This document shows positions 1 to 6,389 of a stretch of DNA of 9,657 nt, piece after piece; position 1 is the stretch's first letter, and each line of letters begins with the position of its first letter. This stretch comes from Bacteroidales bacterium. Lineage in GTDB: Bacteria > Bacteroidota > Bacteroidia > Bacteroidales > UBA12077. The position numbers and the translations under genes were made by a program. The notes below the pieces were generated by a model. It saw only the letters and a list, made by a program, of their open reading frames with translations, was not told the origin of the DNA and did no database searches. Location of the stretch: positions 1 through 9,657 of the forward strand of contig DAOVYZ010000089.1 in the NCBI GenBank assembly GCA_030635365.1, in the 5' to 3' direction.

Positions 1-74
1 ATAGATGCCTGGCCAATCACTGATTTAAATGTTGATGGCCTGTATTTTCTTGCAGAAACAATAAAATTCTCCAT
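1..74 (-). CDS. dnaX: DNA polymerase III subunit gamma/tau, 5' end only
   Basis: This is the first 24 codons of a gene that runs off the left edge. The minus strand from the ATG at 74-72 reads MENFIVSARKYRPSTFKSVI, then GQAS. This is the characteristic N-terminus of bacterial DnaX, where the ARKYRP and VxGQ segments precede the AAA+ Walker A motif. DnaX is the ATPase core of the clamp loader: it loads the beta clamp and, as tau, tethers the polymerase cores. The Walker A motif and everything after it lie outside the window, so intactness cannot be judged. The ATG has no Shine-Dalgarno sequence, which is usual in Bacteroidota. A good TAnnTTTG element lies about 30 bp upstream. The plus-strand frame over the same bases is only its antisense shadow. 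Confidence 0.9.
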   Translation of the reverse strand, partial: MENFIVSARKYRPSTFKSVIGQAS

Positions 75-103
75 AAAAAAGTATATTTCGATTTTAGGTG
101 ATA

Positions 104-137
104 CAAAGGTAAAATTTTTGCTTAATTTCAATTCAAA
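104..137 (-). promoter_or_regulatory. Probable dnaX promoter (Bacteroidota type)
   Basis: On the minus strand TACCTTTG (111-104) matches the Bacteroidota -7 consensus TAnnTTTG exactly. A TTG lies 17 nt upstream (131-129), and an alternative TTTG lies 22 nt upstream (137-134); either could be the -33 element. Transcription would start near 98, giving a leader of about 24 nt before the dnaX ATG at 74. The match was made by eye only. Confidence 0.55.
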
Positions 138-234
138 TCTTACAAAATGCTTTTTAATTTTTATTCACAATTGCCCCTAATGATACTAATTGCATATTAT
201 TAAAGTGTTTAATAGTTATTTGCCTTCATTTTCT

Positions 235-264
235 TTTGTATTTATTAAAAATATTCTAATTTTG
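235..264 (+). promoter_or_regulatory. Promoter of the rpsF-rpsR-rplI operon
   Basis: TTTG at 235-238 and TAATTTTG at 257-264 match both halves of the Bacteroidota promoter consensus with an 18-nt spacer. Transcription would start near 270, leaving a short AT-only leader of about 28 nt before the rpsF ATG. This leader is too short and too AT-rich to hold the CCG-bearing S6:S18-binding hairpin known from rpsF leaders in other bacteria. Confidence 0.7.
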
Positions 265-297
265 CGGCTCATTAATTAATATTTAAATAATTATATT

Positions 298-669
298 ATG
301 ACAAATAATTATGAAACCGTTTTCATTACAACTCCCGTTTTGTCTGAAGCTCAGATGAAGGAAGCGGTCCAAAAATTCTTAGGAATTTTAAAGAAAGATG
401 GTGCAAAAATAGTGCACGAAGAAAATTGGGGCCTGAAAAAACTCGCTTATCCTATCCAAAAGAAATCAACAGGATTTTATTACCTTGTTGAATTTGAAGC
501 TGAAGGAAAGGTTATTCAGAAATTAGAAACTGAGTACCGAAGAGATGAAAGAATTATTCGTTTCTTAACTTTTAAAATGGATAAATATGCTGTTGAATAT
601 AGCATTAAGAAAAAAAGTAAAAAAGAAACAAAAAAGGAACCTAAACCAGAAACTAAAAAGGAGGAATAA
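298..669 (+). CDS. rpsF: 30S ribosomal protein bS6
   Basis: This encodes 123 residues of ribosomal protein bS6, which binds the 16S rRNA platform as a heterodimer with bS18. The beta-alpha-beta S6 fold spans about residues 4-97, from YETVFITTP through ENWGLKKLAYPI (about 42-53) and FYYLVEFEAEG to the conserved RRDERIIRFLTFK (about 81-93). A lysine/glutamate-rich, probably disordered tail follows (about 102-123), as is common in Bacteroidota S6. It is the first gene of the operon, with rpsR 3 bp after its stop codon. No ssb gene sits between rpsF and rpsR, unlike in many Firmicutes and Proteobacteria. The start is the only sensible ATG, and no Shine-Dalgarno sequence precedes it. Confidence 0.97.
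   Translation: MTNNYETVFITTPVLSEAQMKEAVQKFLGILKKDGAKIVHEENWGLKKLAYPIQKKSTGFYYLVEFEAEGKVIQKLETEYRRDERIIRFLTFKMDKYAVEYSIKKKSKKETKKEPKPETKKEE
660..664 (+). promoter_or_regulatory. Strong Shine-Dalgarno site for rpsR
   Basis: GGAGG lies 8 nt before the rpsR ATG, inside the last codons of rpsF. It is a full-strength anti-Shine-Dalgarno match. It is notable because most starts in this window have none and Bacteroidota ribosomes normally occlude the anti-Shine-Dalgarno. Confidence 0.8.
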
Positions 670-672
670 GCA

Positions 673-942
673 ATGGCACAAGATCAATCAGAAATTAGAT
701 ATCTTACCCCCCCAACGGTAGAAATTAAAAAGAAAAAATACTGTCGTTTTAAGAAAAATAAAATCAGGTATATTGATTACAAAGATCCTGAATTTTTAAA
801 GAAATTTGTAAACGAGCAAGGTAAAATTTTACCAAGAAGACTAACAGGAACATCTTTAAAATACCAAAGAAAAGTTGCTAAAGCAATAAAACGAGCACGT
901 CATTTAGCTTTATTGCCATATGTAACTGATATGTTAAAATAA
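673..942 (+). CDS. rpsR: 30S ribosomal protein bS18
   Basis: This encodes 89 residues of ribosomal protein bS18, the partner of bS6 on the 30S platform near the mRNA exit. Diagnostic segments are KKKYCRFKK (about 20-28), IDYKDPEFLKKFVNEQGKIL (about 34-53), PRRLTGTSLKYQRKVAKAIK (about 54-73) and RARHLALLPYV at the end. Length and N-terminal extension fit Bacteroidota S18. It is co-transcribed between rpsF (3 bp) and rplI (18 bp). A run of seven C at 707-713 (codons 12-14) is unusual in such AT-rich DNA, but the reading frame is intact. In Bacteroidota, bS18, bS6 and bS21 together form the pocket that sequesters the 16S rRNA tail, so its own strong ribosome binding site may be regulatory. Confidence 0.97.
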   Translation: MAQDQSEIRYLTPPTVEIKKKKYCRFKKNKIRYIDYKDPEFLKKFVNEQGKILPRRLTGTSLKYQRKVAKAIKRARHLALLPYVTDMLK

Positions 943-948
943 CAACAC

Positions 949-953
949 GGAGG
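949..953 (+). promoter_or_regulatory. Strong Shine-Dalgarno site for rplI
   Basis: GGAGG lies 7 nt before the rplI ATG, in the 18-bp gap after rpsR. Together with the rpsR site it is one of only two clear Shine-Dalgarno sequences among the gene starts here. Confidence 0.8.
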
Positions 954-960
954 AAATAAA

Positions 961-1407
961 ATGGAAGTCATTTTAAAACAAGATATACAAAGCTTAGGGC
1001 ATAAAAACGATATTATTACTGTTAAAGATGGGTATGGAAGAAATTTCTTAATTCCTAAAGGATTAGCAGTTCTTGCAACAGTATCGGCAAAAAAAATGCA
1101 CGAAGAAAACCTCAGGCAAAGAGCACATAAAGAAGAAAAAATAAAAAATGAAGCTCTTGAGGTTGGTAAAAAACTTGAAAAAGTTGCTTTATCAATTGGT
1201 GCTAAAACAAGTTCAACAGGTAAAATATTTGGTTCAGTAAATACTATTCAATTAGCTGAAGCATTGAAAGAAAAAGGCTACGATATTGAAAGAAAAAATA
1301 TTTCAATACCTGAAGACCAAATTAAAGAAATAGGAAAATATACAGCAAAGGTTAAACTTCATAAAGAAGTTAGTGTTGAAATCGAATTCGAAATTGTATC
1401 TGAATAA
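961..1407 (+). CDS. rplI: 50S ribosomal protein bL9
   Basis: This encodes 148 residues of ribosomal protein bL9, which binds 23S rRNA at the base of the L1 stalk. The N-terminal rRNA-binding domain holds the family signature: MEVILKQDIQSLGHKNDIIT, then VKDGYGRNFLIPKGLA (about 21-36). A long charged connecting helix follows (about 41-75), then a C-terminal alpha/beta domain from about residue 76 with SSTGKIFGSV (about 85-94). Length is normal for the family. It is the last gene of the rpsF operon and is followed by a strong hairpin terminator 20 bp after the stop. The ATG is fixed by the GGAGG 7 nt upstream. Confidence 0.97.
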   Translation: MEVILKQDIQSLGHKNDIITVKDGYGRNFLIPKGLAVLATVSAKKMHEENLRQRAHKEEKIKNEALEVGKKLEKVALSIGAKTSSTGKIFGSVNTIQLAEALKEKGYDIERKNISIPEDQIKEIGKYTAKVKLHKEVSVEIEFEIVSE

Positions 1408-1427
1408 ATTATATTTAAATATACATG

Positions 1428-1456
1428 AAAGGCTACCAAATTAGGTAGCCTTTTTT
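1428..1456 (+). terminator. Intrinsic terminator after rplI
   Basis: AGGCTACC (1430-1437) pairs perfectly with GGTAGCCT (1444-1451) around a 6-nt loop, and flanking A's and T's extend the stem. A six-T tract (1451-1456) follows on the plus strand. It ends the ribosomal protein operon. Read on the minus strand the same hairpin is followed by only three T's, so it may also weakly terminate the convergent ridA transcript. Confidence 0.9.
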
Positions 1457-1477
1457 ATGCCCTGAAAATATTTTGGC

Positions 1478-1852
1478 CTATTTTACAGCAATAGTTTCTA
1501 TTTCTATTAATGCCCCTAATGGCAATTGTACAACTCCATATGCTGCACGTGCCGGAGGGTTTTCACTATAATAACTTCCATACACCTCGTTCATTGCTTT
1601 AAAGTTACCCATGTCACTTAATAAACAATTTGACTTCACCACATCACCATATGAATAACCTGCAGCTTCTAATATCGCCCCAATGTTTTTCATTACTTGT
1701 TCTGTTTGAGAAGCTATTCCTTCAGGCATATCTCCTGTTTCAGGATTGATAGGAACCTGCCCTGAAATATATAATGTATTATTAATTTCAACTGCCTGAC
1801 TATATGGGCCTATAGCCTTTGGTGCTTTTTCTGTAAAAATTATTCTTTTCAT
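1478..1852 (-). CDS. ridA: RidA family reactive enamine/imine deaminase
   Basis: This encodes 124 residues, the normal size for the trimeric RidA (YjgF/YER057c/UK114) family. These cytoplasmic enzymes hydrolyse 2-aminoacrylate and related enamines or imines released by PLP enzymes, which protects other PLP enzymes from damage. Visible motifs are APKAIGPYSQAV (10-21) with Tyr17, LYISGQVP (27-34), and the family signature PARAAYGV through LIEIE (100-119). That signature carries Arg102, the expected substrate-carboxylate ligand, and Glu118, the expected catalytic glutamate. The key residues of active RidA are therefore present. The gene converges on the rplI terminator and is divergent from the amidotransferase gene at 1921. 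No Shine-Dalgarno precedes the ATG, and only a 7/8 match to TAnnTTTG (TAATTTTA) is seen upstream. The physiological substrate cannot be told from sequence. Confidence 0.95.
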   Translation of the reverse strand: MKRIIFTEKAPKAIGPYSQAVEINNTLYISGQVPINPETGDMPEGIASQTEQVMKNIGAILEAAGYSYGDVVKSNCLLSDMGNFKAMNEVYGSYYSENPPARAAYGVVQLPLGALIEIETIAVK

Positions 1853-1870
1853 TTTTATTAATTATTTAGT

Positions 1871-1897
1871 TTTGAAAAGTAAAATTAACTTAATTTG
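1871..1897 (+). promoter_or_regulatory. Weak candidate promoter for the amidotransferase gene
   Basis: TTTG (1871-1874) and TTAATTTG (1890-1897, 7 of 8 to TAnnTTTG) are separated by 15 nt, shorter than the usual 17-23. Transcription would start near 1903, about 18 nt before the ATG at 1921. The sequence is AT-rich, so a chance match is quite possible. Confidence 0.3.
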
Positions 1898-1920
1898 CCT
1901 CGTTTAAAAAGTTATTTCTG

Positions 1921-2484
1921 ATGAAAATTTTTATTCTTGATAATTACGACTCATTTACATATAACCTTGTACATATTGTTGAACAATATGTAGATAAAGT
2001 AATTGTTCATAGAAATAACGAAACTAACCTAAATGACATTAAAAATTTTGATAAGATCATTTTTTCACCAGGCCCAGGGCTTCCTTCTGATGTACCTATG
2101 ATGAACGACATAATTGATAGATATAAAGAAACAAAAGCTATTCTGGGTGTATGCTTGGGGCATCAAGCTATTGCTGAGTATTTTGGGGCATCATTAATCA
2201 ATATGCCTGAAGTTAACCATGGAAGAGAATTTGAAACACATATTATCAAATGTGATTATTTTTTTGAAGGAATTCCTAATACTTTTTATTCAGGAAGATA
2301 CCATTCCTGGATTGTTAATAAAAAGAGTTTTCCGTGTGATTTAGAAATAACTTCTTCAGATGAGAGAAATCAAGTAATGTCATTGAGGCATAAAACTTTT
2401 AATTTGCGAGGAGTACAATTCCATCCCGAATCTATCATGACTAAATATGGAAAACAAATGTTAGAAAACTGGATAAAGCACTAA
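1921..2484 (+). CDS. TrpG/PabA-type glutamine amidotransferase (anthranilate or aminodeoxychorismate synthase component II)
   Basis: This encodes 187 residues of a class I glutamine amidotransferase, the usual length for a stand-alone TrpG or PabA. It hydrolyses glutamine and passes ammonia to a chorismate-using synthase subunit, making anthranilate (tryptophan) or aminodeoxychorismate (folate). Motifs in order are LDNYDSFTYNLVH (6-18), the oxyanion loop SPGPG (49-53), the nucleophile elbow GVCLGHQ with Cys78, HGRE (100-103), RYHSW (126-130), and GVQFHPES with His168 and Glu170. The catalytic triad is complete. No trpE, pabB or other tryptophan or folate gene is adjacent, so trpG and pabA cannot be separated; many bacteria use one such subunit for both. 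The gene is divergent from ridA (68-bp gap) and converges with lptD, the stop codons being 4 bp apart with no terminator between. Confidence 0.93.
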   Translation: MKIFILDNYDSFTYNLVHIVEQYVDKVIVHRNNETNLNDIKNFDKIIFSPGPGLPSDVPMMNDIIDRYKETKAILGVCLGHQAIAEYFGASLINMPEVNHGREFETHIIKCDYFFEGIPNTFYSGRYHSWIVNKKSFPCDLEITSSDERNQVMSLRHKTFNLRGVQFHPESIMTKYGKQMLENWIKH

Positions 2485-2488
2485 ATTC

Positions 2489-5191
2489 TTATAGATTATC
2501 CTGCCATGATTTACGTTTGTGGTATTTTAAGAAATCGCGCAATGTAGATCCTTTAACATTAATCTGGAAGTTATAACTTTGCATATATCCTACAGGAATC
2601 CAGCTAAATGTCATTTCCCAGCAATGCAGGTCTCTGTTAATATTAATTGAAGTACTCGAGAGTTTATCTTTAACCAAATCATAATTTGCTCTAAAACTAA
2701 TTTTCCATTTTTTGGTTAAACTTATATTTCCTGACAAACTCATTGTCTGTGTAACATTTTTTTCAAATTGTGGCTTTGAGTATACAAATTTATAATTTAA
2801 ACCTATGTTCCATGGAATATCAAAATCTACATATGTTACTATCTGATCTTGTATACTTTCCTGGTATCTTCCTGTTTGCCTGTTCTGTTCATCCCGAAAA
2901 GTCTCTGTTTGTACAGTTTCATTATTATTATCCTCCCTTTTCCTGGAATTCAGCTTAATGTCTATTGAAAAATCTATTCTTTCTAATCTACCTAACCTTG
3001 ATAAAAAGAATCCATCACTTTTATCCCAATAAAATTGATTATATCTTCTTCCTGTTTCGTTAATCGCATATGGATCTAATGATGCACCAAAATTAAAACT
3101 TAACTTATTTTCGAACATTGATGTTCTTCCGCTTATTGATATTTTACTCCAATTCAGTGAATCAGCAAACAAATTATAGCTTGTTGATAATTTAAATGAC
3201 TCCAGTAATTTTATTTTTTTCGCTGTATTTGTAGTATCCTTATCACTCCGAACTTTCATTTCCAATGTATTATTTAGACCAAGGCTTACAGAACCGCTTT
3301 TTCCTGGAGCAGCGGGAAAATTATATAATTCATTATCGAAAATAGAGTACTCCTTTGTTACCAAACTTCCATTTTGATATTCTGTATATTCTCCATAATA
3401 TTGTTCTACCATACTACCCATATCAGGCCTAAATGATATTCCGGCAGATGGAGTTACAACATGCCTCACAGCAATTACTTTAGCATCAGGGTTGTTAAAT
3501 CCATACATACCGTAGATATTTGGCCCTACGCTCAAAGATATTGATGGCTCTACAAGTTGTGCATATTTCATAGAATTTGCTTCAACATCCTGAACCATAC
3601 CGTACCTATTATTCTTAGAGTCATATGCATTATTATCATAATATCTTGTTTTAAGATAATTTGTAAAAAGTATTCCTGTATATTCTACCTTTGGTGATAA
3701 ATTAAAATATTGTAGAATTTTAAAATTTGTACTCAATGGTATCGTATGTTGGAACCCATTATCAAAATCAGACCACTTTGTCCCATTAAATAATAAGCTA
3801 TCAGCAGTATTAATTCTATTTTCGAATTTAGAAGAATATTGTACTTCAATATCCTCATACCACCTTGTATCTCCAGTTGATTTTTTACTTCTAAATGGAT
3901 ACTGCCTATCCATATTTAAAGTTATCACTGGTAGTGTAAGGCTTACATTATTTGTATTACTATTTTGAGAATGTTTCAAATTCATATTAAACCGAAAAGG
4001 GCTACCCGGCCAATTTTTTCCATATGTAATACTCGAACTTTTGGTATTAATGGCTCTTTCGTCAATAGTTTGACTATTGAATTGGTCGTAGGATGATGTA
4101 CTGTAATTAACACTTGCAGAAAATTTTGTATTCGGATTTGCCTTTGGGTCCTGGGTATGAGTCCAACGTATGGACATATCCTTTGATTTCAAATAATCAG
4201 GTAATCCTTTCTCGCTTTTTACAAATTCTGCATAACTAAAGTTAAAAACAGTATTAAATTTATAACGCTTTCTAAACCTATAATTAATATCACCTCCCCA
4301 TGAACCTTTCGAAAAAATATCTCCGGTAACTGCCAAATCCATTTTATCACTTATTCCAAAATAATATCCTCCATCCTGTAAGAAAAATCCTCTATTTTTT
4401 TCCTCTCCATACTTGGGTATCATAATTCCGGAAGAATATTCACTTTGATTGGGAAAAAAACCAAAAGGCACACCTAAAAACTTAAATGGTATATCTTGCA
4501 TTACTAAATATGCAGGGCCAGAAATAATCTTATCATTAGGAATAACTTTAGCTTTCGACATTTTTAGATAAAAGTGTGGATGGTCTTCTAAATCGCAAGT
4601 CGTATATTTCCCGTTTTTAAGTAGAAAGCTGTTATCCTCCAGTTTATTAGTTTGTTCACTATGCAGAAACCCTTGCTCTTCCTCAGTAAACACCTCCTCA
4701 ATATAACCCTTCTTTGTTTTAAAATTATATTTTATTGTTTTTGCAGAAAATTCATCTCCCTTATCCTTAAACTGCGGTTTTCCATTTAAATTTCCAAGGC
4801 TATCAACTACTCCGCGAGCAAAAACATAATTCTTTTTTTGATCATATTCTATATAATCAGCTTCTAATACAATATCACCATATTCAACTCTTGCATCCTT
4901 ATACAAATATACCTTCTCTTGATCTCTTGATAAAACAACAGAATCCTGAGCCTTATATATTACCTGAGCCTCAATTACATTTTCACTTTTATTTTTTTTT
5001 CTTATTTGAATTGTATCCGGAACAAAAGCTGTATCAGTAATAGCCTGATTATTTAAAGTAGTTGAATTGATTCGTCTATTTGATTTGTCAATTTGGGCAA
5101 AGTTTTTGATTGGCAAATAAATAATCAAGACCAGTAAAAAAACGGAATATCTAAATTTTAAATACAATTTAATTATACTATTTTTGTGCAA
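2489..5191 (-). CDS. lptD: LptD-like outer-membrane LPS assembly protein (OstA/Imp family)
   Basis: This encodes 900 residues. LptD is the outer-membrane barrel that, with LptE, inserts lipopolysaccharide into the outer leaflet. A signal peptide (about 1-32: basic start, hydrophobic FLLVLIIYLP, NFAQ end) precedes an OstA/LptA-like jellyroll domain (about 72-230) with repeated short strands such as VVLSRDQEKVYLYKDARVEY. A linker with GVPFGFFPNQ follows, then a barrel of alternating aromatic strands to the C-terminus, including DLHCWEMTFSWIPVGY (854-869). Exactly two cysteines are present, Cys199 and Cys857. The start is inferred to be TTG at 5191: the next upstream codon is a stop and no in-frame ATG occurs in the signal peptide region. 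A second TTG at codon 9 is a less likely start. A TAnnTTTG element about 24 bp upstream supports 5191. A run of nine A lies in codons 64-67. Confidence 0.9.
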   Translation of the reverse strand: MHKNSIIKLYLKFRYSVFLLVLIIYLPIKNFAQIDKSNRRINSTTLNNQAITDTAFVPDTIQIRKKNKSENVIEAQVIYKAQDSVVLSRDQEKVYLYKDARVEYGDIVLEADYIEYDQKKNYVFARGVVDSLGNLNGKPQFKDKGDEFSAKTIKYNFKTKKGYIEEVFTEEEQGFLHSEQTNKLEDNSFLLKNGKYTTCDLEDHPHFYLKMSKAKVIPNDKIISGPAYLVMQDIPFKFLGVPFGFFPNQSEYSSGIMIPKYGEEKNRGFFLQDGGYYFGISDKMDLAVTGDIFSKGSWGGDINYRFRKRYKFNTVFNFSYAEFVKSEKGLPDYLKSKDMSIRWTHTQDPKANPNTKFSASVNYSTSSYDQFNSQTIDERAINTKSSSITYGKNWPGSPFRFNMNLKHSQNSNTNNVSLTLPVITLNMDRQYPFRSKKSTGDTRWYEDIEVQYSSKFENRINTADSLLFNGTKWSDFDNGFQHTIPLSTNFKILQYFNLSPKVEYTGILFTNYLKTRYYDNNAYDSKNNRYGMVQDVEANSMKYAQLVEPSISLSVGPNIYGMYGFNNPDAKVIAVRHVVTPSAGISFRPDMGSMVEQYYGEYTEYQNGSLVTKEYSIFDNELYNFPAAPGKSGSVSLGLNNTLEMKVRSDKDTTNTAKKIKLLESFKLSTSYNLFADSLNWSKISISGRTSMFENKLSFNFGASLDPYAINETGRRYNQFYWDKSDGFFLSRLGRLERIDFSIDIKLNSRKREDNNNETVQTETFRDEQNRQTGRYQESIQDQIVTYVDFDIPWNIGLNYKFVYSKPQFEKNVTQTMSLSGNISLTKKWKISFRANYDLVKDKLSSTSININRDLHCWEMTFSWIPVGYMQSYNFQINVKGSTLRDFLKYHKRKSWQDNL
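5179..5186 (+). promoter_or_regulatory. Candidate -7 element for the amidase-MCE operon
   Basis: TATTTTTG matches TAnnTTTG exactly and would start transcription near 5192, about 55 nt before the amidase ATG at 5247. No clear TTG lies at the -33 distance. The element lies over the first codons of the divergent lptD, so the two promoters would overlap. Exact 8-mer matches are not rare in DNA this AT-rich. Confidence 0.35.
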
Positions 5192-5214
5192 TTACAGTTC
5201 ACTTTTAAGTGCTC

Positions 5215-5222
5215 CAAAACTA
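5215..5222 (-). promoter_or_regulatory. Candidate -7 element for lptD
   Basis: On the minus strand the sequence reads TAGTTTTG, an exact match to TAnnTTTG. A start near 5209 gives a leader of about 18 nt to the TTG codon at 5191, similar to the leader lengths inferred for dnaX and rpsF. No -33 TTG is visible upstream. Confidence 0.4.
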
Positions 5223-5246
5223 ACTAAAATATTGTATACATTAATA

Positions 5247-6380
5247 ATGAAGGTGTATTTTATAACGATTTTTTTTAAACAAATTAGATACCAATTAATA
5301 TTAATAGTGTTAATTTTTCTTAATTTATGTTTAACATCAAGCATTTATAGTCAAGAAAGTAATGAATATTCTTTAAAGACAGTAGTGATTGATGCAGGTC
5401 ATGGAGGTAAAGATCCGGGCACATCAGGACGAAAAGCTAAAGAAAAAGATGTTACGTTGGCAATAGCTTTAAAACTAGGAACATATATTGAGGAAAATAT
5501 TCCTGAAGTTAAAGTAATATACACCAGAACAACTGATATTTTTGTTCCTCTAAACGAAAGAGCAGAAGTAGCAAATAAAAATAAAGCCGACTTATTTATT
5601 TCTATACATGTTGATGGGTGGCATAACCCAAAAACTTACGGAACAAGTACATATGTTATGGGATTGCATAAGACTGAAGAAAATCTGGAATTAGCAAAAA
5701 AGGAGAATTCAGTTATTTTATTAGAAGAAGATTACACAAGTAAATATGAAGGCTTTGATCCAAATTCTGCCGAATCGTACATTATATTTTCATTTTTACA
5801 AAATACATTCTTAGAACAAAGTTTAAATTATGCTGCTTTTGTTGAAAATGAATTTGAAACCAAGGCTGTAAGAAAAAGCAGAGGAGTAAAACAGGCAGGA
5901 TTTCTTGTTTTATGGAAAACTACTATGCCCAGCGTATTAATTGAAACCGGGTTTTTAACTAATCAAAGAGAAGAAAGGTATTTGCTAACGAAGGAAGGGC
6001 AAGAATATATTGCATCAGCAATCTACAGAGCATTTAAAAGTTATAAGGCTACAATTGAAGAAAATAGCAAATTTATAACTAAGATAGAACCTAAGTCATC
6101 AATTGAAGATACGAATGAAGTATTTTTTAAAATACAAATAGCATCATCAAGTAATGCTATTTCAATATCGTCAGATTATTTTAAAGGTATTGAAAATATA
6201 GAGGAGTTTAAATTTAGTGAAAGTTATAAATACACTGTAGGCTCTTCTTCAAGCTTTGAAAAAATTGTTGAATTTAAAAAACTTATCACCGATAAATTTC
6301 CAGATGCATTCATTATTGCAATTAATAAAAACAATCAGTTAATTCCGCTTAATGAAGCACTTAACATGATAAAAAAATAA
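5247..6380 (+). CDS. Periplasmic N-acetylmuramoyl-L-alanine amidase (Amidase_3) with C-terminal SPOR-like domain
   Basis: This encodes 377 residues from the ATG at 5247. The frame is open back to a TTG at 5184, but starting at 5247 puts a normal signal peptide at the N-terminus: MKVYFITIFF, basic residues, then LILIVLIFLNLCL and SSIYSQ, with cleavage near residue 35. The Amidase_3 domain (about 45-267) is a zinc enzyme that cuts the lactyl amide between muramic acid and the stem peptide, typically at division septa. Expected zinc ligands are His52 (VIDAGHGG), Glu66 (KEKD) and His121 (SIHVDGW); the catalytic glutamate is Glu233 (LIETGFLTN). The segment LAKKENSVILLEEDY through GFDPNS is the insert seen in Bacteroidota amidases. 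The C-terminus (about 291-366, FFKIQIASSS through YKYTVG and DAFIIAI) resembles a SPOR domain, which binds denuded septal glycan. The downstream MCE gene starts 9 bp later, so co-transcription is likely. Confidence 0.92.
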   Translation: MKVYFITIFFKQIRYQLILIVLIFLNLCLTSSIYSQESNEYSLKTVVIDAGHGGKDPGTSGRKAKEKDVTLAIALKLGTYIEENIPEVKVIYTRTTDIFVPLNERAEVANKNKADLFISIHVDGWHNPKTYGTSTYVMGLHKTEENLELAKKENSVILLEEDYTSKYEGFDPNSAESYIIFSFLQNTFLEQSLNYAAFVENEFETKAVRKSRGVKQAGFLVLWKTTMPSVLIETGFLTNQREERYLLTKEGQEYIASAIYRAFKSYKATIEENSKFITKIEPKSSIEDTNEVFFKIQIASSSNAISISSDYFKGIENIEEFKFSESYKYTVGSSSSFEKIVEFKKLITDKFPDAFIIAINKNNQLIPLNEALNMIKK

Positions 6381-6389
6381 ATTCCTGAT

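Noticed and set aside
1..180. Plus-strand open frame reaching a stop at 178-180
   Set aside because: Its left part is antisense to the clear dnaX N-terminus on the minus strand, and the rest has no recognisable protein character.
270..297. S6:S18-binding autoregulatory leader of rpsF
   Set aside because: The inferred leader is about 28 nt of almost pure A/T with no CCG motif or stable hairpin.
2770..2958. Plus-strand open frame inside lptD
   Set aside because: It is antisense to the barrel region of lptD and shows no family features or initiation signals.
5184..5246. N-terminal extension of the amidase from a TTG at 5184
   Set aside because: It would add 21 residues before a well-formed signal peptide that begins at the ATG at 5247, and it overlaps the lptD start.
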